DNA of 64,000 nucleotides from the NCBI GenBank assembly GCA_000437435.1, contig FR899629.1:224137-288136 (forward strand), given 5' to 3'. A program made the position numbers and the translations under genes. The notes under the pieces are model-generated. The model ran no database searches and had not been told where the DNA came from. It was given only the letters and a program-made list of their open reading frames with translations. Source of the stretch: Clostridium sp. CAG:768. Its GTDB lineage: Bacteria; Cyanobacteriota; Vampirovibrionia; Gastranaerophilales; Gastranaerophilaceae. This document shows positions 7,970 to 15,494 of this stretch, piece after piece (within the stretch, counting starts at the first letter, position 1; every line of letters begins with the position of its first letter).

Positions 7970-8698
7970 TTATTCCTTCCATTCATCAGCCCAATTAGGA
8001 TAAGAATGATGTAAATAATCTACATTTTGATATTTTTGTATCCATTCAGAACATCTAAATCCATTCCGTCCAGAACCATTACCTTTTATATCACAACTAC
8101 TGGCACCTAAATCCTTAACATTCCGAAGTGTACCAGTATTACTTATATAAAACTTAAACACATCATATCCTAAAGCATTAGGTCTTTGGGCACCATTAAA
8201 ATCAACAGATAAAGTAAATCTATCTTCCCAACCATCATCTCGACCATTTGGCATATTTAAACAAAATATCATACCGTTTTCAAGAATTCCGACTTGAGAA
8301 TAAGTCCCACATACCTCTGCAGATTCTGTCTTTTTATCCAAAGCATAAAATTTATATGGAACACAATCTTTATATGTTCCATATGGGATACACATTTTTA
8401 ATAACTTAAAATATTGAGCATAAAAATCTTGATCTAAATGACGGAAATCATTCCAAGGACCAAATAAATTAGTTAATTGACCACCATTATCATTTGCCAT
8501 TTGTGTAAAACCATTTGAAAAAATAGATACAGCTGCATTAAACTGTGAAAGAATCTGTCTATCCCTATAATGATTAATCAAACTTGGTAAAGTCATTGCT
8601 GCGACTATACCGATTATTCCTAATGTTATCAATACCTCTGAAAGCGTAAACCCTAGTGTAGAGAGCCTTAAATTGCCCCCCCCCCCTGAAGTTTCCAT
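7970..8698 (-). CDS. type IV pilin-like protein, copy 1, with a poly-G tract at its start
   Basis: The prepilin signature G-FTLSEVLITLGIIGIVAAM with Glu at +5 marks a type IV pilin or pseudopilin; the mature part is a globular domain with several cysteines. The coordinates use an ATG at 8696-8698 that is in frame but has no ribosome-binding site. The ATG at 8715-8717 has AAAGGAG at ideal spacing and matches the start of copy 2. From that ATG the present 11-G tract throws the reading out of frame, and translation stops after about 16 codons. With 10 or 13 G the start would be in frame (leader MEKIKLYGNFR). Expression state is therefore uncertain and probably phase-variable, unless the tract length is a sequencing error. 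Confidence 0.8.
   Translation of the reverse strand: METSGGGGNLRLSTLGFTLSEVLITLGIIGIVAAMTLPSLINHYRDRQILSQFNAAVSIFSNGFTQMANDNGGQLTNLFGPWNDFRHLDQDFYAQYFKLLKMCIPYGTYKDCVPYKFYALDKKTESAEVCGTYSQVGILENGMIFCLNMPNGRDDGWEDRFTLSVDFNGAQRPNALGYDVFKFYISNTGTLRNVKDLGASSCDIKGNGSGRNGFRCSEWIQKYQNVDYLHHSYPNWADEWKE
8676..8686 (-). repeat. G11 homopolymer tract in pilin copy 1
   Basis: Eleven consecutive C on the + strand read as G11 in the coding strand, between the Shine-Dalgarno/ATG and the prepilin cleavage site. Ten or thirteen G would put the ATG at 8717 in frame. Eleven G puts only the weaker ATG at 8698 in frame, and twelve neither. Confidence 0.9.
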
Positions 8699-8749
8699 AT
8701 AATTTAATCTTTTCCATCCACTGCTCCTTTCATATTTATCCTTTAGAGA

Positions 8750-8822
8750 TTATACAATATTTTTCAAAACCTTACAAGGGTTACCAATTGCTACAACATT
8801 TGAGTGAATATCTTTTGTAACC
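8750..8822 (-). pseudogene. remnant of the 3' end of the acetyltransferase gene
   Basis: About 73 bases match the 3' end of the acetyltransferase gene at 9631 onwards, with a few substitutions. Read on the minus strand they still encode the last residues in frame (VTKDIHSNVVAIGNPCKVL and so on) and end at the same TAA, but nothing upstream of them is homologous. This is the scar of a duplicated acetyltransferase-pilin unit from which most of the second acetyltransferase was lost. Confidence 0.8.
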
Positions 8823-8864
8823 TCAATATATTAATACAAAATCGTTGTATAAAAATTTTACATT

Positions 8865-9598
8865 TTAATAATGCTCACCTGATGTCCAATTAAGTTTCTC
8901 ATAATGCAAATAATCAACATTTTGAAATTTTTGTATCCACTCTGCACATTTATATCCATTATAAGGATTGCCTTTAAATCTTAATTCACAAACTCCTCCA
9001 TCAGGAGCTTTTCTAGGATGAACTATTCCTGCATCCGTAATAAAAAACTTAAAAACATCATATCCCATAGTGTTAGGGCCTTTTGCGCCATTTAAATCTA
9101 CAGATAATGTAAATTCATCCCCAACTCCAGGCATACCTAAACAAAAAATCATACCATTTTCAAGAATTCCAACTTGCGTCCAAATACCACAAACATCATT
9201 ATACGTTTCTGTTTTTTTATCTAGAGCATAAAATGTATAAGGAACACAATCCTTATACGAACCATATGGGATACACATTTTTAACAATTTAAAATATTGT
9301 GCATAAAAATCTTGACCTAAATGACGAAAATCATTCCAAGGACCATATAAATTTCTTAAATCCCCACCATTATCATTTGCCATTTGAGTAAATGCATTTG
9401 AAAATAATGATACTGCATGATTGAACTGTGAAAGAATTTGCCGATCTCTATAATGATTAATCAAACTTGGTAAAGTCATTGCTGCGACTATACCGATTAT
9501 TCCTAATGTTATCAATACCTCTGAAAGCGTAAACCCTAGTGTAGAAAGCCTTAAATTGCCCCCCCCCCGAGTTTTGCAAGTAATTTAATCTTTTTCAT
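8865..9598 (-). CDS. type IV pilin-like protein, copy 2, apparently phase-OFF
   Basis: This is a close paralogue of copy 1: the prepilin signature, the following HYRDRQILSQFN, and GPWNDFRHL, DFYAQYFKLLKMCIPYG and NGMIFCL are nearly identical, while the C-terminal third diverges. The ATG at 9596-9598 has AGGAG at 6-7 bases, but the 10-G tract that follows shifts the frame and translation would stop after about 15 codons. Eight or eleven G would restore MKKIKLLAKLGGGGNLRL-type leader plus pilin. The part that is open downstream (from about 9515) has no proper start. It is either a phase-OFF gene or a homopolymer error. Confidence 0.75.
9559..9568 (-). repeat. G10 homopolymer tract in pilin copy 2
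   Basis: Ten consecutive C on the + strand lie at the same place in copy 2 as the G11 tract in copy 1, ten codons after the Shine-Dalgarno-led ATG. The length must be 8 or 11 to join the ATG to the prepilin frame, so as given the gene is out of frame. Confidence 0.9.
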
Positions 9599-9630
9599 CT
9601 AATGCTCCTTTCACATATATACTTTACTGA

Positions 9631-10188
9631 TTATACAATATTTTTCAAAACCTTACAAGGGTTACCAACTGCTACAACATTTGATGGAATGTCTTTTGTT
9701 ACAACACTTCCTGCACCTATCACTACATTATCTCCGATTGTTACACCAGGCATTACACATACATTTCCCCCAATCCAAACGTTGTTACCGACAGTTATAG
9801 GATAAGCATACTCAATTCCTGCATTTCGAGTTTTAACATCTAAAGGATGACCTGCTGTATAAAATCCGCAATTTGGGCCAATAAATACATTATCACCAAA
9901 TTTAACTTTTGCTGGATCTAAAATTACGCAATTGTGATTGGAATAAAAATTTTCACCAATTTCAATATTATAACCATAATCGCATCTAAAGTCAGGTTCA
10001 ATTAAAAAATTTTCTCCGGATTTTCCTAATAATTGCTTTAATACAGATTTTCTTTCTTCCACATTATCAGGAGAAAGGTTATTATATTTATGACATAGAC
10101 ACTTACAATGCATTCTCTCATCTATTAACTCTTTATCATAATTTGCATCATACAATTGACCACTTAACATTTTTTCTTTTTCGCTCAT
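9631..10188 (-). CDS. maa: maltose/galactoside-type O-acetyltransferase
   Basis: The 185-residue protein is a hexapeptide-repeat (left-handed beta-helix) acetyltransferase of the Maa/LacA/NodL group, which moves an acetyl group from acetyl-CoA to a sugar hydroxyl. It shows the N-terminal Maa motif (MLSGQLYDANYDKEL), FYSNHNCVILD, the catalytic histidine in FYTAGHPLD, and the C-terminal PITVGNNVWIGGNVCVMPGVTIGDN repeats. An AAGGAGAG site precedes the ATG. The gene lies directly upstream of pilin copy 2 and a second, mostly lost copy preceded pilin copy 1. It might acetylate a surface glycan, but its real substrate cannot be read from sequence. Confidence 0.85.
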   Translation of the reverse strand: MSEKEKMLSGQLYDANYDKELIDERMHCKCLCHKYNNLSPDNVEERKSVLKQLLGKSGENFLIEPDFRCDYGYNIEIGENFYSNHNCVILDPAKVKFGDNVFIGPNCGFYTAGHPLDVKTRNAGIEYAYPITVGNNVWIGGNVCVMPGVTIGDNVVIGAGSVVTKDIPSNVVAVGNPCKVLKNIV

Positions 10189-10309
10189 AATATTCTCTCC
10201 TTATTTGCAAAAAATAATATCACAAAAAATACCCTAACGAGTAATGCCATTTATTCATCAACAAAACACAATAATATGAAACCCAATCAGAAAACAAGTC
10301 AGGATAACA

Positions 10310-12427
10310 ATGTTAAAAAAAATTTTTATAACTCTAATCTTTTTACTAATTACAACAAACATCACCAACAGTGAAGAATTGATTAAACAACAAGGCAAAA
10401 TTCCTGATTATTCATACATTTATTTAGGACCTGATAAGTATGAAAAATTTAACAGAAAAGTTTTTGCATTTAACCTCGGATTAAACAAATATGCAATAAG
10501 ACCAGTACATATTCTATGGTGTTCTATTTTACCTGAATACGGGATCGAAAGAATTCAAAGTGCATATCAAAACATAGAATACCCAAAAAGATTAGTTAGC
10601 AGCCTTATCCAAAAAGATTTTAAAACGACAAAAAGTGAAACTGCAAGATTTTTTACAAACACAACACTTGGATTAGGGGGAATGTTTGACCCAGCGAAAA
10701 AGATTTTTAAAATCGATCCAATAAATGAGGATATGGAACAAGCTCTTACAAAATGCAAATGTAATTCTGGCTCCTATCTTGTTCTCCCTGTAATGAATGG
10801 CACAACTGCAAGAGGGATTGCAGGGAAAATTCTTGACACTTCACTAAACCCGACAACATACGTAGGGACTCCTGTATTAGCTATGGTAAAAGCAGGTTTA
10901 ACAGTCAACAGAACAAGCAAAATGCAACCTCTTATCAAAATGGTAGAATCGACATATGCTGACCCTTATGATATCGCAAAAAAAATGTATGGCGTTGAAA
11001 ATCACATTAAATCAAATAACTTTGATAGAAAAGAAATTTTAACAAAAGGATTTGAAACCGCACAAGAAGAAATTGCCAATAATAAAATTAATAATAATGA
11101 AAGTACTCTTGATATAAAAGAGCAAAATAAAAACGAAATAAATAACGAAGAAAAGCTGACTGTTGCAGAAATTTTAAAAGGCGGAACAAATATTGATAAT
11201 ATTATATTGAAAAGTTATAACCTTGAAAATTCTCAACTTATGGCAGATATGCTCTTATTTGACTACAATCCTCAAAATCCAGTAGTTGATTCTATGAGGA
11301 CTGCCTTATTTGATATTCCTGAGAAAGACAAATCCATTTGGAATGAAATGTCGATTTGGAACAGATGTTTTACCAAACAAATAAAAACATCATCTGTGAA
11401 TATTACTCCTGAAAAAGAAAATTATAAATTCAAATATATTCTACAAAAAGATAAAAATTCCCCGCTTGCAATAATCTATCCGTCAATTGGGGAAGGAATA
11501 GTTTCAGAACATTCTGCAGTATTTGCAAAACTATTTTACGATGCAGGGTATTCAGTAATAATCCAAGGAAGTCATTTTCAATGGGAATTTGTAAAAAGTA
11601 TGCCTGATAATTATGCTCCAGGAATACCATCTCAAGATGCAGAATATTTAAGACTTATAACAGCAAAAATAATTAATCAACTTGAAAAAAAATATAACTG
11701 TAAATTCCAAGAAAAAGTCTTAATCGGAACATCATTTGGAGCTCTTACAACTTTATTTGTAGCAGATAAAGAATATAAAAATAATACGCTAAATATTACA
11801 AAATACATTTCAATATGTCCTCCTATTGAGCTTGTATATGCTATGGAACAGATAGACAAAGGCATTGATAAATGGGATCGAAACACTGAAAACTTAAAAA
11901 ATACCGCAGCTAAAACAGCCGCGAAAGCAGTCCAACTTGTAGAGAAAAAAGAAGATAACAAGAATTTCAACATAAATGCACTTCCATTCACAGAAGAAGA
12001 AGGACTTTTGATTACAAGTTTTGTAATGCATCAAAAATTGTCTGATTTGATATTTACAATTGAACAAACTAAAAAAAATCAAAAAACTGACATCTATGAA
12101 AAAATTTATAATATGAATTATGAAGACTATGTAAGGAAATATGTGCTTGGTAATACTTACAAAACACTTGAAGATTTAAGATTTGATTCAAGTATCCTAT
12201 CTTTATCAGACTATCTGCAAAATAACAATAATTATAAAATATATCATTCTTTAAATGACTATTTAGTAAACCATAGTCAATTAAAAAAGTTAAAACTATG
12301 CACAGGCAAAAAAACTGTAATTCTGAATAACGGTGCTCATCTTGGTTTTTTATATACAAACGAATTCATAAATGAACTAAAAAAAGATATAGCAATTCCT
12401 AACAAAATAGCAAATTCAAAAAATTAA
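10310..12427 (+). CDS. MlaA-like lipid transport domain fused to an alpha/beta-hydrolase-like domain
   Basis: The first 230 residues after a signal peptide match MlaA/VacJ, the outer membrane protein that removes misplaced phospholipids: YEKFNRKVFAFNLGLNKYAIRP, then ETARFFTNTTLGLGGMFDPA and a region ending TYADPYDIAKKMYG. There is no lipobox cysteine. A charged linker follows. The C-terminal part (about 375-700) looks like an alpha/beta hydrolase, with a nucleophile elbow GTSFG (Ser475) after a hydrophobic strand, and a late His in NNGAHLGFL. The 705 residues are far longer than usual MlaA (about 250). A lipid-removing MlaA joined to a lipase-like domain is plausible; the hydrolase activity is inference. 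Confidence 0.75.
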   Translation: MLKKIFITLIFLLITTNITNSEELIKQQGKIPDYSYIYLGPDKYEKFNRKVFAFNLGLNKYAIRPVHILWCSILPEYGIERIQSAYQNIEYPKRLVSSLIQKDFKTTKSETARFFTNTTLGLGGMFDPAKKIFKIDPINEDMEQALTKCKCNSGSYLVLPVMNGTTARGIAGKILDTSLNPTTYVGTPVLAMVKAGLTVNRTSKMQPLIKMVESTYADPYDIAKKMYGVENHIKSNNFDRKEILTKGFETAQEEIANNKINNNESTLDIKEQNKNEINNEEKLTVAEILKGGTNIDNIILKSYNLENSQLMADMLLFDYNPQNPVVDSMRTALFDIPEKDKSIWNEMSIWNRCFTKQIKTSSVNITPEKENYKFKYILQKDKNSPLAIIYPSIGEGIVSEHSAVFAKLFYDAGYSVIIQGSHFQWEFVKSMPDNYAPGIPSQDAEYLRLITAKIINQLEKKYNCKFQEKVLIGTSFGALTTLFVADKEYKNNTLNITKYISICPPIELVYAMEQIDKGIDKWDRNTENLKNTAAKTAAKAVQLVEKKEDNKNFNINALPFTEEEGLLITSFVMHQKLSDLIFTIEQTKKNQKTDIYEKIYNMNYEDYVRKYVLGNTYKTLEDLRFDSSILSLSDYLQNNNNYKIYHSLNDYLVNHSQLKKLKLCTGKKTVILNNGAHLGFLYTNEFINELKKDIAIPNKIANSKN

Positions 12428-13080
12428 ATATGCATGCCTGCCCAATTTATAATTTTTTCAAAATAAAAATCAGTATTACCGATAATATCTAAAGAATTCC
12501 AATTAATATTCACAAGAAGAATTTCTTTATCCTCACCATCCAATTCCATCAATAGTTCTTTTTTAGATCCCATATATTCAGAATTTTTAAGATAATAAAT
12601 CGACTGCAAAATAAAAAATGCACATTTATAACCTTGATATAAAACTTCCATATCTTTATTTTCAAACAAATATCCATGGCACATTTGGTGATACAAATTT
12701 GCAGAATTTATCTTAACAGAATTTACAATATCCGCTCTTTCTAAAGCAGGTATAAAATGAAATAAACTGCCATGCAAAGGAATAGTGTCATTCACTAATT
12801 GGAATAAATCATGTTTTGGCCAATTATAAATTTCTTTTTCACCTGAAATAAACCCGCAAACCTTTTCATAAAAAGGCATTGAATGAACTATTTTTTTATA
12901 TTCAACTAAATCCTCAAAATTTAATCTATCTAAAATTATTACAATATCAACATCACTATTCTCGTTTGCTTCACCACGCTTGTAACTTCCTTGAAGACCT
13001 ACAAACTTTATACGAGAATTAAATTGATCAAATAACTTTTTAGTAAAATCCTGTAACCAATCTTCTATATTAAATTCCAT
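12424..13080 (-). CDS. nucleotidyltransferase-fold protein
   Basis: The N terminus carries the minimal nucleotidyltransferase motif: GSYKRGE (Gly31-Ser32) followed by SDVDIVIIL with the two metal-binding aspartates at 43 and 45. Such proteins move a nucleotide onto a protein, RNA or antibiotic. The C-terminal half is helical and may be a HEPN-like helper domain. No partner toxin gene is adjacent. A TATAAT box ends 6 bases before the ATG with no ribosome-binding site, suggesting a leaderless message. The 3' end overlaps the convergent MlaA-fusion gene by four bases. Confidence 0.75.
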   Translation of the reverse strand: MEFNIEDWLQDFTKKLFDQFNSRIKFVGLQGSYKRGEANENSDVDIVIILDRLNFEDLVEYKKIVHSMPFYEKVCGFISGEKEIYNWPKHDLFQLVNDTIPLHGSLFHFIPALERADIVNSVKINSANLYHQMCHGYLFENKDMEVLYQGYKCAFFILQSIYYLKNSEYMGSKKELLMELDGEDKEILLVNINWNSLDIIGNTDFYFEKIINWAGMHI

Positions 13081-13086
13081 AAGATT

Positions 13087-13092
13087 ATTATA
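13087..13092 (-). promoter_or_regulatory. -10 box of the nucleotidyltransferase gene (leaderless)
   Basis: TATAAT on the minus strand is followed by exactly six bases (AATCTT) and then the ATG. Confidence 0.55.
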
Positions 13093-13219
13093 ATAACTCT
13101 TTCTAAAAATATCAACAATTCAAAAATTAGTAAACAAGAAATAACATATAGTAGATTTACAAATACGTTATATATGTAGTAAGATACTTACAATAATATA
13201 AATATAAGAAAGGGATATT

Positions 13220-14191
13220 ATGGAAAATACTACAGGATGTTCAAATTGTATAAATTACGGAAAAGTTGTTATGATAGGCTGTGGCTTTGTCGGATCAGCA
13301 TCTGCATTCAGCTTAATGGAAAGCGGGCTATTTACTGAAATAGTAATGATTGATGCAGACAAAAAACGTGCAGAAGGAGAAGCACTTGATATTAGCCATG
13401 GTATCCCATTTGCAAGACCAATGAAAATATATGCTGGGGATTATGATGATATTAATAATGCTGCAATAGTAATTGTCACTGCAGGTGCAAATCAACAACC
13501 TGGAGAAACAAGACTAGACTTGGTAGAAAAAAACATCAAAATATTTCAATCAATAATCCCCGAAATATCAAAAAGAGATTTTAAGGGAATCTTACTAATT
13601 GTTTCAAATCCTGTTGATATCTTAACTTATGTCGCACATAAATTGAGCGGATTACCTCAAAATAGAGTAATAGGTTCTGGCACAGTACTAGATACCGCAA
13701 GATTAAAATATGCAATAGGACAACATCTAAATATAGACAGTAGAAGCGTTCATGCATTCATTATTGGCGAACATGGAGATAGTGAAATTGCAGCTTGGAG
13801 TAGCGCAAATATTTCAGGAGTTCCATTAAATACATTCTGCGAAATGAGAGGTCATTATGACCACAAATCAGCTACAGAAAAAATTGCAGAAGATGTTAAA
13901 AATAGCGCTTATGAAATTATTTCAAGAAAAAAAGCAACAAATTACGGTATAGCAATGTCTGTAAAACGAATTTGTGAAGCAATTATAAGAGATGAAAAAT
14001 CAATCCTTCCTATTTCATCTATGATGCAAGGAGAATATGGAATAAACGATGTCGTCTTAAGTATGCCTGCAATTGTTGGCATAAATGGAGTAGAAAATCA
14101 TATTCCAATATCATTAAACAAAACAGAAATAGAAAATCTTCACAAATCTGCAGAAACTTTAAAAAATATTCTTAATCAAAATAACCTATAA
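13220..14191 (+). CDS. ldh: L-lactate dehydrogenase
   Basis: This enzyme reduces pyruvate to L-lactate with NADH, recycling NAD during fermentation. The NAD-binding GCGFVGSA motif is near residue 20, after a short Cys-containing extension. The substrate loop reads AGANQQPGETRLDL, with Gln where malate dehydrogenases have Arg, which favours lactate. The catalytic histidine lies in IGEHGDSE, and SNPVDILTY is present. Length is normal (323). The ATG follows GAAAGGGATATT. A possible promoter lies between 13154 and 13176 but is weak. Confidence 0.9.
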   Translation: MENTTGCSNCINYGKVVMIGCGFVGSASAFSLMESGLFTEIVMIDADKKRAEGEALDISHGIPFARPMKIYAGDYDDINNAAIVIVTAGANQQPGETRLDLVEKNIKIFQSIIPEISKRDFKGILLIVSNPVDILTYVAHKLSGLPQNRVIGSGTVLDTARLKYAIGQHLNIDSRSVHAFIIGEHGDSEIAAWSSANISGVPLNTFCEMRGHYDHKSATEKIAEDVKNSAYEIISRKKATNYGIAMSVKRICEAIIRDEKSILPISSMMQGEYGINDVVLSMPAIVGINGVENHIPISLNKTEIENLHKSAETLKNILNQNNL

Positions 14192-14232
14192 TAGCTGTAA
14201 TACTGCAAATGATTGATTATAATATGTACTTA

Positions 14233-14279
14233 TTGACAGAAATAAGATAATAATTTACGATTAAAGTAGAAAAATCTAC
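14233..14279 (+). promoter_or_regulatory. promoter and possible operator of the efflux operon
   Basis: TTGACA (14233-14238) is followed after 17 bases by TACGAT (14256-14261), a reasonable sigma-70 promoter. Just downstream a short inverted repeat GTAGA-AAAA-TCTAC (14266-14279) could be an operator or weak hairpin. No regulator gene sits beside the operon. Confidence 0.5.
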
Positions 14280-14312
14280 CAGATTACCTTACAAAATTGG
14301 AGAGAGAGAAGT

Positions 14313-15464
14313 ATGAAATATCAAATGACAAGAAAAAAATGGGGTATACTTATTTTGGCTGTAATTATCGTGCCAATAATATATAACAAAACTTCAGGCA
14401 TTATTGCTGCAATTGCTCAAAGACGAGCAATGTCAATGCCTAAAGAAGTAGAAGTTGGAAATCCACATATTGAAGAAGTAAATGTATCTGCAGAATCTAC
14501 AGGCAGAGTAGAAGCAGAATACTCAGTAGACCTTGTTGCAAGAGTTCCTGGATTTTTATTAAAAAAATATTTTAAAGAAGGTGACTTTGTAAAAAAAGGT
14601 CAAGTTTTATTCCAAATCGATCCAAGAGAATATCAAATTGAAGTAAATAACTCTCAAGCAAACGTAAATCAATACAGTGCATTGTTAAAAAATGCTCAAC
14701 AAGAATTAAACAGAGCAAATGCTCTTGTAAAAGAAGATTTAATTAGTAGATCAGATGTAGACCAAAGCCTTGCTTCAAGAAACCAAAATAAAGCACTATA
14801 CGATGCAGCTAGACAACAACTAGAATTAGCTAAAGTAAATTTAGGTTACACAAAAATAAAATCTCCAATTGACGGAAGAATAGGAAAAGTAAATATTACA
14901 GAAGGTAATTACGTAACTGCTACATCAGGCTCTTTAGTTAACATATCAAGTGTAAACCCTGTATTTGTAACTTTTAGTTTAAAAAGTGATGACTTTGTAA
15001 GACTTTTGAAAGCTAGTAACAAATTCAAAGATGCAAAAGTTGAAGTTCAATTTGATGGCGGATCTTGGTATGACAAAATAGGTAAAGTAAATTTTGTAGA
15101 TAATAAAATTGATAAAAATTCAGGATCAGTAACTTTAAGAGCTACATTTGACAATTCAAAAGGCTGGTTAGTTCCAGGAGCTTATATGAAAGTTAAAATA
15201 ACTGCTCCTAAATTGGTTAAATATATGACAGTTCCTCAAGCAAGCACAAAAGGTGATGCTATGAGCGGATACTATGTATGGGCTGTAGAAGATAACAAAG
15301 CTGTTAAGAAAAATATCAAAGTATCAGATGCTATTGATAACAACTGGGTAGTAAACAGCGGTTTAAATCTCGATGATACAATTGTTCTTTCAGGCATTCA
15401 AAATATCGCAGTAGAAGGACAAAAATTAAAACCTATACAAAAAACAGAAGAAAAAGCTCAATAA
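14313..15464 (+). CDS. RND efflux periplasmic adaptor (AcrA/MexA family)
   Basis: The membrane fusion protein of a tripartite pump joins the inner membrane RND transporter to the TolC channel. It has an N-terminal membrane helix (about 9-26), the biotinyl-lipoyl-like motif RVPGFLLKKYFKEGDFVKKGQVL, a coiled-coil hairpin (about 110-180), then KIKSPIDGRIGKVNITEGNYV and a beta-barrel. There is no lipobox, so the helix is the anchor. A GGAGAGAGAG site precedes the ATG. It is the first gene of a three-gene operon with the pump (30 bases on) and the TolC-like channel. Confidence 0.93.
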   Translation: MKYQMTRKKWGILILAVIIVPIIYNKTSGIIAAIAQRRAMSMPKEVEVGNPHIEEVNVSAESTGRVEAEYSVDLVARVPGFLLKKYFKEGDFVKKGQVLFQIDPREYQIEVNNSQANVNQYSALLKNAQQELNRANALVKEDLISRSDVDQSLASRNQNKALYDAARQQLELAKVNLGYTKIKSPIDGRIGKVNITEGNYVTATSGSLVNISSVNPVFVTFSLKSDDFVRLLKASNKFKDAKVEVQFDGGSWYDKIGKVNFVDNKIDKNSGSVTLRATFDNSKGWLVPGAYMKVKITAPKLVKYMTVPQASTKGDAMSGYYVWAVEDNKAVKKNIKVSDAIDNNWVVNSGLNLDDTIVLSGIQNIAVEGQKLKPIQKTEEKAQ

Positions 15465-15494
15465 TAATTTATAAATTAACAGGAAATATAGTGT

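Noticed and set aside
8676..9568. Poly-C runs as mere assembly artefacts
   Set aside because: I cannot exclude a one-base error, but both paralogues have long tracts at the same functional position after a good ribosome-binding site, which favours a real contingency tract.
12424..13080. Nucleotidyltransferase as half of a MNT-HEPN toxin-antitoxin pair
   Set aside because: No separate HEPN gene is adjacent; the neighbours are a convergent lipid-transport fusion and ldh.
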